From: Bradyrhizobium niftali | GTDB taxonomy: Bacteria; Pseudomonadota; Alphaproteobacteria; Rhizobiales; Xanthobacteraceae | Direction: 5' to 3' | DNA length: 64,000 nucleotides | NCBI RefSeq assembly: GCF_004571025.1 | Contig: NZ_SPQT01000019.1 | Span: 62,001 to 126,000, forward strand | Shown: piece after piece, positions 9,205 through 17,934 of the stretch | How positions within the stretch are numbered: the first letter of the stretch is position 1 | How the letters are laid out: every line of letters starts with the position of its first letter | Program-made: the position numbers and the translations under genes | The notes under the pieces: generated by a model | The model's input: the letters and a program-made list of their open reading frames with translations, nothing else | What the model was told of the DNA's origin: nothing | The model's database searches: none

Positions 9205-10365
9205 ATGGCACAGACGCGTAGAACGGAAGATTCGACAGATTCGGAAGAATTCCGTTCGCCAGCCGAGTCCTTGGCGGCCGCCTTGGCTTTCGTACGGCGG
9301 CACCTCACGATCATGTCGCTTGCGTTTTTGGTTACGGTTGGCGGTGCTACTCTGTACCTCGCCACCGCAACGCAGACCTACACCGCCACTTCGAAGCTCG
9401 TCATAGATGCGAAAGCGCCTCCGATCGACGCTGCGTCTGCTTCAACGATGGTCGAAAGTCAGATCGCCATCATAAAATCGGAGGGCCTGGCACGCGCTGT
9501 AATAAGGAAATTAGGTCTGGCGGAAGATGCGGAGTTTGGCGCGCCATCCGGCGGCTTGCGCGGCACGATCAAGTCGATATTGCGAATGTTCGGGTTAATG
9601 GAACCAGAAACGGAATTTGACGTGATGCGCCGAGCTCTGCGGTCGTTCGATCGCAGGCTCTCGGCTAAGCGTGTCGGTCTTACCTACATCATCGAGATTA
9701 CATTCGACTCGGCAGATCCCCAGCGAGCTGCAAAGATTCTGAACACCATCGGGGAGACGCATATTGCGGCTCAAATGGAGGCGAAATTCAAGTCGGGCCT
9801 GGGCGAAGAAAAATGGGTCAAGGATAGGATCGCCGAACTAAGCATCAAAGCGTCAGCCGCCCAGAAGGCGGTGACCGAATATCAAGCCGGGGGCGCAGGT
9901 AAGTCATCGTCGCAATCCCCGGCTAATGCGCAGGGCAATCTCCGCGAGCTGGAAGCTGCTGCGGAAACTTCCACAAAGGCTTATGAGAACTTTGTCCGCA
10001 TGCTCCGCTACATGGAGGCACAGCAGCAATCCTCCAATACCGAAGCGCATTTGTTGATCGAGGCGTCTCGTCCCTTGGAAGCCAGCTCTCCGAAGCCGCT
10101 TATCGTTTTTGGAATATCGATCGTTGGAGGGCTGTTTCTTGGCATCGCGCTCGGAATGCTGCGCGATCTATTTGTTCGAGACATCCTCGTCGTCGGAGAC
10201 GCGACCAGGGTGCCATCTGGGGGCGCTTGTGAACCGGCACAACCGGCTGTGGTCAATCAGAACTATCCGTTGGCTGTCTTGTCGCGGCTTCGACGGCAAG
10301 ACGCGCGGGACGAGCCTGGAGCACTAGGAGTGCAGGGCGGTTTCAGACGCGGCCCGGACGCCTAG
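9205..10365 (+). CDS. Wzz/ExoP-like polysaccharide co-polymerase without kinase domain
   Basis: The product is 386 residues. It has a first membrane helix at about residues 38-55, then the periplasmic Wzz segment YTATSKLVID and a long helical region with many charged residues. A proline-containing segment (ASRPLEASSPKPLI) precedes the second membrane helix (IVFGISIVGGLFLGIALGML). Only a short cytosolic tail follows, and no Walker A motif is present, so the tyrosine autokinase half of classical ExoP is absent and no separate kinase gene is seen nearby. It likely sets chain length with Wzy and the ExoF-like protein. The last 50 residues are low in family resemblance. Confidence 0.85.
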   Translation: MAQTRRTEDSTDSEEFRSPAESLAAALAFVRRHLTIMSLAFLVTVGGATLYLATATQTYTATSKLVIDAKAPPIDAASASTMVESQIAIIKSEGLARAVIRKLGLAEDAEFGAPSGGLRGTIKSILRMFGLMEPETEFDVMRRALRSFDRRLSAKRVGLTYIIEITFDSADPQRAAKILNTIGETHIAAQMEAKFKSGLGEEKWVKDRIAELSIKASAAQKAVTEYQAGGAGKSSSQSPANAQGNLRELEAAAETSTKAYENFVRMLRYMEAQQQSSNTEAHLLIEASRPLEASSPKPLIVFGISIVGGLFLGIALGMLRDLFVRDILVVGDATRVPSGGACEPAQPAVVNQNYPLAVLSRLRRQDARDEPGALGVQGGFRRGPDA

Positions 10366-10458
10366 TCGAGTGATGTTGTTTCGATCGGCCCCCTCAATCA
10401 ATATCGAGGAGCGAGAACTCTGAGAATCCTGATTGTCTGCGGACCATTCCTCTACGGA

Positions 10459-11649
10459 ATGAGTGCCAGAGCTGTTCAAAACCGACGGTTGGCCAGAACT
10501 CTCGCCGCCGTCAATGAGAACACTGTATCCGTTCTTTCCTTTGATGCCGAGGTGGGCGGGCGGCCGGATCACTCGCAATTCCACGATGAGATAGAAGTGG
10601 TGCGGTTCCCTCTCTCGAGTGCGATCCAGGGCATCGTCCGGAAGCTAAACCTGGTTCGTTCGACGATCGTCAACAGAGTTGCCACGGAGTTCACCTGCAA
10701 CTTCATGTACCCAAAATCGAATCTGCTGATCGGCGCTCTTCGCCGTCGGGTGGAGGAGTTCCAACCCGAGCTCGCGATATTCGTCGCACAGCCGTTTTTT
10801 GTACCACTGCTCGGACTGCAACTGGAATGCCTCGATGAAATTCGAAAAGTCGCTTTCTTCTCGGATCCCTGGCCGTATCGGGGTCTACCTTCACCTTACA
10901 ACAGACATGCTTTTCCTTTGGCAGGCAACTACAACAGGAAGTTGATCTCGCAGGTCTACTCGAACTTCGATCGAGTCATATACACGAATTCGTCCGCCGT
11001 GGAGTTCATGCTTGATCATTATCCCGAGCTCAAGCGCAACTCCGGCAAGTTGGCTGTGGCGGCGCATCTCGCAGATGAACTCATTGACATTCCGTCGACA
11101 GAAGTAGTTGAGCGAGTCCGATCGTCAGTGGTTCATCTTGGTGATTTGTCCAAGGAACGATTCTCGCCGCAACTCAAAAAGGCGATGGCCCAGTGTATCC
11201 ATTCGCACGGGATGTCGTTCACGTTCATCGGCAGCGTTTGCAAGAAGCTAAAGCAAAGCCTTGAGAGCGGTGAGTTCGGGAACAGCGTATGTCTTTTGGG
11301 GCCGTTACCCGACAAGTTTAGCAGGTACATCGCGAGCAGGGCATTGGCGAATCTGATCGTTGAAGCCGACATCAAGGATAGCCCGTTCCTTCCCAGCAAG
11401 CTTACGGATGTTTTGACGAGCTCTGATCGTTGGGTTTTCGTTTCTGGCACACGGAGGCAGCCCGGCGTTGGTATCACGCCGGGGGGGGGCGAAAAAGGAA
11501 TATGCGTTCCTCACGATAGTTTTGCGATTGTCGATGCATTGCTCGCCGTCACCCACTTGCATGCCGTCAACGCCGATCCGTGCGTTGGCTCGTTGCGGGC
11601 CGGGGCGATTGAACGAAATCGAAACTTGGCAACGAAATATCTCGAGTAG
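10459..11649 (+). CDS. Putative glycosyltransferase (GT-B fold), start probably upstream at CTG 10420
   Basis: From the first ATG (10459) the product is 396 residues, but this omits the first beta strand of the GT-B fold. The frame is open further upstream and encodes RILIVCGPFLYG immediately before the ATG, a typical glycosyltransferase N-terminus. GAGGAG at 10406-10411 sits eight bases before an in-frame CTG at 10420, so non-AUG initiation is likely. No alternative ATG, GTG or TTG exists between the preceding stop and 10459. Later segments KVAFFSDPWPYRGLP and a C-terminal nucleotide-sugar-like region (VVHLGDLS, FTFIGSV, LGPLPDKFSRYIASR) fit family GT4-like enzymes. Acceptor and donor are unknown. 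Confidence 0.75.
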   Translation: MSARAVQNRRLARTLAAVNENTVSVLSFDAEVGGRPDHSQFHDEIEVVRFPLSSAIQGIVRKLNLVRSTIVNRVATEFTCNFMYPKSNLLIGALRRRVEEFQPELAIFVAQPFFVPLLGLQLECLDEIRKVAFFSDPWPYRGLPSPYNRHAFPLAGNYNRKLISQVYSNFDRVIYTNSSAVEFMLDHYPELKRNSGKLAVAAHLADELIDIPSTEVVERVRSSVVHLGDLSKERFSPQLKKAMAQCIHSHGMSFTFIGSVCKKLKQSLESGEFGNSVCLLGPLPDKFSRYIASRALANLIVEADIKDSPFLPSKLTDVLTSSDRWVFVSGTRRQPGVGITPGGGEKGICVPHDSFAIVDALLAVTHLHAVNADPCVGSLRAGAIERNRNLATKYLE

Positions 11650-11731
11650 CAGCGCAATTCTAGGCAGGACGTCCCGTGAGGGCGTCCAAATCAAAGGAAG
11701 CGGAAATCGGTTTGCCGCTCATGGTGGAAAG

Positions 11732-14086
11732 ATGAAGATCGCGATTCTCGTTGGAACTCGCCCGGAGATTATCAAGATGGCGCCGGTCATTCGCGAATGC
11801 CGGAAGCGAAAGATCGACTACTTCATCATTCATTCGAAGCAACACTACTCTGAGAAGCTCGACGCGATCTTCTTCTCCGAACTCGATCTCCCCGCACCAA
11901 AGTACAATTTGAATGTCGGCTCCGGCGGGCATGCGAACCAAACGGGCCGCATACTGATCGAGCTGGAGCCGATCTTGGTGTCGGAACAACCCAGTATCCT
12001 GCTCGTGCAAGGCGACACGAACACGGTGGTGGCCGGCGCGCTCGCCGCGCACAAGCTTCACATCAAGGTCGGGCACATCGAAGCCGGATTGCGCTCTTTT
12101 GATCAAACGATGCCCGAGGAAAGCAACCGGATCATCGCGGATCATATCTCGGACTATTTGTTCGCCGTCACCGACTTGCAAGTTGATCAACTAAAACGGG
12201 AAGGCCTGCCGGATTCGAAGATATTCAAGGTAGGCAACACGATCGTCGACGCCCTGCTATCTCATCGAAGTCAGGCGGAAAAAACGAGCCAGATCCTATG
12301 TGCGCTAAATTTGCAGAAAAAAGGGTATTACCTTCTTACCTCGCACCGGGCCGCAAACGTCGATGATCCGAACGCGCTGATCGAGATCATCCGACTAATC
12401 GCCAGGATTCCCGGCAAGGTGTACTGGCCCATACACTATCGTACACAGAAGGTCCTCAAGGAGGCCAAGATTGATTTGCCTTCGAACCTGATTTGGACTG
12501 AACCTGTCGGATATTCGGATTTTGTAAAGTTGCTGTCCAATTGCATCGCCGTCGTTACGGATTCGGGTGGAGTGCAGGAAGAAGCCTGCATCCTCGGCGT
12601 CCCCTGCGTGACGATTCGTGACCGGACAGAACGTCCCGAGACCGTCGACGTGGGCGCAAACGTACTGGTCCACCGAGACGCAGGAGCGATGCTCGAGGCA
12701 CTTAATCGGCCGATAGCGCCCTGGGAGAATCCATTCGGAGACGGCCACACCGCCGAGAGGATACTCGACATTGTCACGGAACACGAGGTGCGGCCGGTCC
12801 TGCAAACGCTCGATACGGTGTGCGTTGTGGGCCTCGGCTATATGGGACTCCCGACTTCTCTCTTACTTGCGAACGCCGGCGTAAAGGTCGCCGGCGTCGA
12901 TCTCAACGAAAAGAAGGTGAATGAGATCAGTAGCGGCCACTGTCCGTTCGAGGAGAAGGATATTCCGGAATTATTGGCGGCGACCCTGAAAACAGGAAAC
13001 TTCAAAGCACTGACGAAGCCCGTGGCGGCGGACGTTTTCGTTGTGGCGGTACCGACCCCGCATGAAAGCAAGAAGTGCGACTTGTCCTACGTTATCTCCG
13101 CTGTGAACAGTCTGCTCCCTGTCTTGAACGACGGAAACCTTCTTATCATCGAATCGACCATCAAGCCGAATACTTGCCAGGACGTCGTGCTGCCCATTTT
13201 GAAGTCGAAGAATCTGAATGTCGAGGTTGCGCATTGCCCGGAGCGCGCGCTTCCTGGCAATACGCTTCACGAAATAGTGCACAATGATCGCATCATCGGC
13301 GCGACTTCGCCGGAAGCGGCACAAAGAGCGGCGAGGCTCTATTCTGTATTTGCGAAGGGGACGATACATCGGACCAACCTCGTGACCGCCGAATGTGCGA
13401 AGCTTATGGAAAACACCTTCCGCGACGTCAACATCGCTCTCGCCAACGAGTTTTCTCTGATCGCTGACAAGTTCGGGTTCAGCATCTCGGCCGCGATTCA
13501 ACTTGCAAACAGGCATCCGCGCGTCAACATTTTGCAGCCGGGGATAGGGGTCGGGGGGCACTGCATCGCTATCGATCCCTGGTTCCTGACCGAAGATGTC
13601 GACGGCGATCTAACCCTCATTAGAACCGCCCGCGAACTGAACGATGCGATGCCGAAGCATACCGCCGAGCGAATTCAAAACAAGATCGCTCCGTCCGTGC
13701 GGAAAATCGGGATCCTGGGCGTTAGCTACAAGCCGGACGTCGACGATGCCCGCGAGTCTCCGGCGTTGGAGATCGCAAGGCTCCTCTCGAGAGAATACGA
13801 AGTCCGCTGTCACGATCCTTTTGTGAAGGATCGGGATTTGAAGCTGTTCCCGATCGACAAGGTCGATGGTTGGGCGGACGTATTGGTCATTCTTTCAAAT
13901 CATAAGGTCTACGCTTCGCAGAGGTTCGAGTCTCCGCTGCTTTCCTTTGACAAGCTTATCGACGCCGGGGCGCCTCGCTGGCTGAGGGCGCCCGGCCTCG
14001 CTGACACAGACTATTTCCCGACAGAATCGCGACACGCGGACCATGATCAATATCCTGCGGCCAAAGATGTTCAAGAGAGTTCATAG
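11732..14086 (+). CDS. Fused UDP-GlcNAc 2-epimerase and UDP-ManNAc dehydrogenase (WecB-WecC)
   Basis: The product is a 784-residue single chain. Residues 1-360 are a WecB-type epimerase: MKIAILVGTRPEIIKM, QGDTNTVVAGALAAHKL, GHIEAGLRSF, MPEESNR and TDSGGVQEEA. Residues from about 362 are a WecC-type dehydrogenase: VCVVGLGYMGLPTSLLLANA (NAD site), FRDVNIALANEFSLIAD, and GVGGHCIAIDPWF, whose Cys (about residue 611) would be the catalytic nucleophile. Together these would turn UDP-GlcNAc into UDP-ManNAcA in one polypeptide. The ATG at 11732 is chosen because the epimerase fold starts there with GGTGGAAAG upstream, although the frame is open 264 bases further. These are normally separate genes. 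A WecG family transferase lies at 27 kb. Confidence 0.93.
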   Translation: MKIAILVGTRPEIIKMAPVIRECRKRKIDYFIIHSKQHYSEKLDAIFFSELDLPAPKYNLNVGSGGHANQTGRILIELEPILVSEQPSILLVQGDTNTVVAGALAAHKLHIKVGHIEAGLRSFDQTMPEESNRIIADHISDYLFAVTDLQVDQLKREGLPDSKIFKVGNTIVDALLSHRSQAEKTSQILCALNLQKKGYYLLTSHRAANVDDPNALIEIIRLIARIPGKVYWPIHYRTQKVLKEAKIDLPSNLIWTEPVGYSDFVKLLSNCIAVVTDSGGVQEEACILGVPCVTIRDRTERPETVDVGANVLVHRDAGAMLEALNRPIAPWENPFGDGHTAERILDIVTEHEVRPVLQTLDTVCVVGLGYMGLPTSLLLANAGVKVAGVDLNEKKVNEISSGHCPFEEKDIPELLAATLKTGNFKALTKPVAADVFVVAVPTPHESKKCDLSYVISAVNSLLPVLNDGNLLIIESTIKPNTCQDVVLPILKSKNLNVEVAHCPERALPGNTLHEIVHNDRIIGATSPEAAQRAARLYSVFAKGTIHRTNLVTAECAKLMENTFRDVNIALANEFSLIADKFGFSISAAIQLANRHPRVNILQPGIGVGGHCIAIDPWFLTEDVDGDLTLIRTARELNDAMPKHTAERIQNKIAPSVRKIGILGVSYKPDVDDARESPALEIARLLSREYEVRCHDPFVKDRDLKLFPIDKVDGWADVLVILSNHKVYASQRFESPLLSFDKLIDAGAPRWLRAPGLADTDYFPTESRHADHDQYPAAKDVQESS

Positions 14087-15227
14087 GCAATCGGTGTCGT
14101 GCCTCAATGTCGTGGTGGTAACGCCTCTCGGCGAAGGAGGACGCGGCGGTATCGATCGTATGATGGATGCGATTCGACAGCGGTTTCGCGAATGTCCGCG
14201 AGCAGATGTTTCGCTTCAATTCGTGGTCAGTCGCGGGGCGAACATATATGCGTCGCCTATCGCACTGGTATGGGCCCTTCTCAGGATACTGTGGCTCCAC
14301 GCGTGGCAGGGGATCGACCTCATTCACATAAACCTCTCTGCGAACGCAAGCACGTACCGCAAGATCGCCATTGCGGCGGTCGCGTCCCTATTGCGAATTC
14401 CCTACATCGTCCACCTACATTCGGGTGAATTCGGCCGGTTCTGGGAGTCGTGTAATCGAGTGACCCGCCGTCACATAGAGACGCTCTTTGCGAGAGCCGA
14501 AGCGGTAATCGTTCTTGGTCAGGTATGGTCTGACTTGGTCGTTGGAAAGTTGCCGGAATTGTCAGGTCGCACAGTTATCATGCCAAACTCGACCAAAGCG
14601 CGGCGTCGCACTTTCCATCCCAATGGCCCGGTCAAAATCCTGTTTCTCGGTCGTCTCTGCGAAGCCAAGGGAATCGGGAATCTTCTTGATTCGTTCGAGA
14701 TGATTCAGCATCGCAATGATTGGCAGGCAATCTTGGCGGGTGACGGAGCAGTAGCAGAGACACGTATGTTGGTTGAACGCCTTGGACTTTCCCAGCGTGT
14801 GAAAGTGCCGGGATGGCTCGACGACGTATCTGTAGCCGCTGAATTGCAGACCGCCGACATTCTCGTTTTGCCCTCGTGGGTCGAGAACCTACCGATGTGC
14901 GTGGTGGAAGCGTTTGCTCATGGCTTGGCTGTCGTCTGCACCCCGGTGGGAGCCTTGCCGGAGATTGTGGAGCACGAAAAGACGGGACTCTTGGTGCCCG
15001 TGAACAATGCACCGGCTCTGGCCTCGGCTTTGGAGCGGCTTCTAAGCAGTCCCGCCCTTCGTACCAGCTTGGGGCTTCGAGCGCGAGCGCTGCATGCAAG
15101 CAGATTTGAGATCAACGCCTACGTCGACAGATTGGTAGGTGTGTGGCGAGGGGCTTCGCGGCCAAGATCGGGGCGAGACGACGCTCGGAGCGCAATGACG
15201 ACCGGCGTGGGTCGATCGCTAGGATGA
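14043..15227 (+). CDS. GT4-family glycosyltransferase
   Basis: The product is 394 residues. It overlaps the preceding gene by 44 bases, indicating one transcript; an internal ATG at 14067 is an alternative start. The N-terminal glycine-rich loop VTPLGEGGRGGIDRM suits the GT4 donor side. The C-terminal half contains VKILFLGRLCEAKGIGNLLD, VPGWLDD, and the E-X7-E type motif region around ENLPMCVVEAFAHGLAVVCT then VGALPEIV. It is a cytoplasmic retaining glycosyltransferase that builds the EPS repeat unit. The sugar is not predictable from sequence alone. Confidence 0.9.
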   Translation: MINILRPKMFKRVHRQSVSCLNVVVVTPLGEGGRGGIDRMMDAIRQRFRECPRADVSLQFVVSRGANIYASPIALVWALLRILWLHAWQGIDLIHINLSANASTYRKIAIAAVASLLRIPYIVHLHSGEFGRFWESCNRVTRRHIETLFARAEAVIVLGQVWSDLVVGKLPELSGRTVIMPNSTKARRRTFHPNGPVKILFLGRLCEAKGIGNLLDSFEMIQHRNDWQAILAGDGAVAETRMLVERLGLSQRVKVPGWLDDVSVAAELQTADILVLPSWVENLPMCVVEAFAHGLAVVCTPVGALPEIVEHEKTGLLVPVNNAPALASALERLLSSPALRTSLGLRARALHASRFEINAYVDRLVGVWRGASRPRSGRDDARSAMTTGVGRSLG

Positions 15228-15599
15228 GAGGTTTCCGGATGCCACTGGAGCCGGCGCACGCCAGTTCCGTAGCGTCGGGCTAACGACCGGAAAATGGGCG
15301 CCGCTGCGTCGAGCGATGGCGTGGCAAGCGCTCGTGGTAACCGCGTCCAACGCTCTACTTCGGAGGTACTCACAATTGGTAGAACGCAGTCCCCTATGAA
15401 CTCGATCGATATGTTCCTGTTCTGGATAGGCTGTTTCGAATTCTGGATATCCCGGCGTGGATTTAAGGACGACTCGCTATGACAGCTAATGGCTTTGATC
15501 ATGGAGATTGCGGTGTGCGATTGACCGGCCGCGATGCACCGTGTCTGTGATCTCGCGCTCTCGGATGGGAATTCTGCAACCCGCAGGATAGCGTTGCAC
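15228..15599. other. 372-bp gap inside the EPS locus
   Basis: I see no gene here. The gap may contain an internal promoter for the deacetylase gene downstream; no convincing sigma-70 motif was identified. Confidence 0.35.
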
Positions 15600-16616
15600 A
15601 TGATCCCGATTGTGAAGGATTGCTTATATTACGGCGCGAGCCGAATCGGCGAGCTGCCGTTCTTGCGGGCACACCTTGCGGCGAGAGCGGCCATAATTCT
15701 GTTTCATGAAATACAGCGCGATGCGCGATCAGAGTTGATGACCGGAACGCCGGTTGCGCTCTTCGAGTATTCGCTCAACTGGCTCCGGCAAGAGGGATGG
15801 GTCATCGTCAGCATCGATGAATGCATCGAGAGGCTAGCGCGCAATGATCGATCGGAACGTTATGCAGTGCTGACCTTTGACGACGGCTACCGAGATAATG
15901 CCTCCGTAGCGCTTCCAATAATGGAACGGCACAATGCGCCGTTCATGGTGTACGTGCCCACCGGCGCCCCAACACGATCGATGCAATCTTGGTGGCTGGG
16001 GCTGCGAAGGTTGTTTCTCTCAAGAGATAAAGTTTCAATCGATGCGCTAGGTCGCCAGTTCCAATGTTCCGACCTTCCGAGCAAGACATCCGCGTTGGCT
16101 GAGGTGACCCGCTGGGTCCACCAGGATTATCGGCGCGGTGCGATGCTCTCGTCGGCGTTCAACGAGAGCGGGATTTCGTTAGCGAAGTTGAACGACGAGT
16201 ACTTCCTGGACGAGCGTGAACTCTGCACTCTTGCGCGCCATCCGCTCGCGTCAATCGGCGGCCATTCGACGTCACACCAGGCGCTTTCAACCCTGGACAG
16301 CGACTCGGCGCGAGCCGAGCTAGCCGATAATCGAATCTATCTTGAGAATTTGCTGCAATTGCCCGTTCGACACGTCGCATATCCTTATGGCGCGTGCGGA
16401 CCTCGCGAAGAGGATCTGGCAAGTCAAGCAGGCTTTCAGACTGCGACGACAACGCGACAGGGACGATTGTACGACCACAAGACGAACCATTTTGCGCTTC
16501 CCAGAATTGGCATTTCCAGTCGTTCTGCGCTCAGAGCGCGAATGAGCGGCATCATCGAGGGGATGCAGGCGCTCGCGAAGCGCCGTGTCGTCCCTGAGCT
16601 CAGAGATCATCAATGA
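15600..16616 (+). CDS. Polysaccharide deacetylase family protein
   Basis: From the ATG at 15600 the product is 338 residues; a start 66 bases upstream is possible but has no better ribosome site (AGGATAG precedes 15600). The NodB-like signature is visible: AIILFHEI, YAVLTFDDGYRDN (motif with metal-binding Asp), and GGHSTSHQALS (metal-binding His-X3-His), then VAYPYGACGPREEDLA. It is expected to remove N-acetyl or O-acetyl groups from the polymer or its precursor. No signal peptide is obvious, so it may act on the lipid-linked precursor or be secreted by an uncleaved N-terminus. Confidence 0.88.
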   Translation: MIPIVKDCLYYGASRIGELPFLRAHLAARAAIILFHEIQRDARSELMTGTPVALFEYSLNWLRQEGWVIVSIDECIERLARNDRSERYAVLTFDDGYRDNASVALPIMERHNAPFMVYVPTGAPTRSMQSWWLGLRRLFLSRDKVSIDALGRQFQCSDLPSKTSALAEVTRWVHQDYRRGAMLSSAFNESGISLAKLNDEYFLDERELCTLARHPLASIGGHSTSHQALSTLDSDSARAELADNRIYLENLLQLPVRHVAYPYGACGPREEDLASQAGFQTATTTRQGRLYDHKTNHFALPRIGISSRSALRARMSGIIEGMQALAKRRVVPELRDHQ

Positions 16617-16722
16617 TGATCATCGTCGAGCGGCACCGGTTCATCGGGTGCCCGGTCGCAATCCGCGGAGAAATCACAATACGAGTCGTTCTGAACGAAC
16701 CCAACCGTGAGAGATTTCAGAA

Positions 16723-17934
16723 ATGATAGTTCGAGATATGGCACGATCCGCCAAGCTTCGGCTGATTAAAAGATTTCCGCCAGTATCAGCGAAGGAGCTG
16801 TTGCGAGGGGATCAACAGTTAGAAGCCCGTTTGGATTGCGGTCCAGTGCGGGCAGTCGAACTGACCCTGGAGTGGCTATGCCGTGCTCAAGACATGAGCC
16901 CGGGTCGCGACGGAGGCGTTTCAGGCTTCTATACGCTTGGATGGGGGTGGTCCGCATCTTACCCGGAGACAACGGGATACATCGTCTGCAGTTTCATTGA
17001 TCAAGGACTCAAGCGCTGTGACGATAGTCTTCTCGATCGTGCCCGTCTGATGCTGGATTGGCTGGTGAAGATACAGTTTCCTGAAGGCGGATTTCAAAGT
17101 GGACTGATCGATACCGCGCGTCCGGTGCCGGTAACCTTCAATACAGGGCAGATACTACTGGGCCTGGCGCGGGGGACGGAGGTGTTCGGCGATCGTTATC
17201 GAGATGCCATGGCCCGAGCAGCAGATTGGCTGGTCGAAACACAGGATGCGGACGGCTGTTGGCGACGCGCTCCTACTCCGTTGGCTGCTCCCGGCGAAAA
17301 AGCTTATGAAACTCACGTGTCGTGGGGGCTTTTCGAAGCCGCCCGGATTTCCGGCAGACGGTCCTGGGGGGAGGCGGGATTGCGGCAGGTTCGCTGGGCG
17401 GTGGGCAAGCTGCAGCCCAACGGTTGGATGGCAGACTGCTGCCTGTCGGATCCTGAGGCACCGCTGACGCATACGCTGGGCTACGCACTTAAGGGGATCG
17501 TGGAAGCATATCGCTTCTCAAACGACCGCTTTTTTCTCGAAGCCGCCGTTCGCCTCGCGGATGGACTGGCCACTTGTATCGGACAAGACGGATATCTGGC
17601 CGGACGTTTGCGCCGCGATTGGTCTCCAGCGGTCGACTGGGCGTGTGTGACAGGCTCATCGCAGATCGCCTGGTCACTTATGTTTCTTGGCAAGAACGCG
17701 GAACGGGCCGGGTATCAGGTGCTTGCGCGCAAGCTGAACCAATTTGTCCGGCGAACGATACCGGTAACGGGAGATATCAACATGGTCGGGGGCATAAGAG
17801 GATCCTGCCCGTTCGATGGGGAATATGTCCCGTTGGGGTTTCCGAACTGGGCGGCCAAGTTCACCCTCGATGCGAACCAGTTCGAGATCGACAGCGATCC
17901 TGAAAACGGACTTGGCAGTCGCCCATGCAATTGA
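16723..17934 (+). CDS. Alpha/alpha-toroid-like protein of EPS loci, function unknown
   Basis: The product is 403 residues with repeated helical pairs containing aromatic and glycine motifs: YTLGWGWSASYPETTGYIV, MLDWLVKIQFPEGGFQSG, AADWLVETQDADGCW, and VTGSSQIAWSLMFLG. This periodicity (tryptophan-aromatic helix, G-G-F/C turn) resembles (alpha/alpha)6 barrels found in terpene cyclases, lyases and uronic-acid epimerases. Such proteins occur in several EPS loci without a firm activity. I infer a sugar-modifying enzyme such as a lyase or epimerase, but no catalytic residues can be assigned. It overlaps the Wzx gene by ten bases. Confidence 0.6.
   Translation: MIVRDMARSAKLRLIKRFPPVSAKELLRGDQQLEARLDCGPVRAVELTLEWLCRAQDMSPGRDGGVSGFYTLGWGWSASYPETTGYIVCSFIDQGLKRCDDSLLDRARLMLDWLVKIQFPEGGFQSGLIDTARPVPVTFNTGQILLGLARGTEVFGDRYRDAMARAADWLVETQDADGCWRRAPTPLAAPGEKAYETHVSWGLFEAARISGRRSWGEAGLRQVRWAVGKLQPNGWMADCCLSDPEAPLTHTLGYALKGIVEAYRFSNDRFFLEAAVRLADGLATCIGQDGYLAGRLRRDWSPAVDWACVTGSSQIAWSLMFLGKNAERAGYQVLARKLNQFVRRTIPVTGDINMVGGIRGSCPFDGEYVPLGFPNWAAKFTLDANQFEIDSDPENGLGSRPCN

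Noticed and set aside
11468..11731. N-terminal extension of the WecB-WecC fusion by 88 residues
   Set aside because: It lies over the end of the preceding glycosyltransferase gene and lacks family resemblance; the epimerase fold starts exactly at the ATG at 11732.
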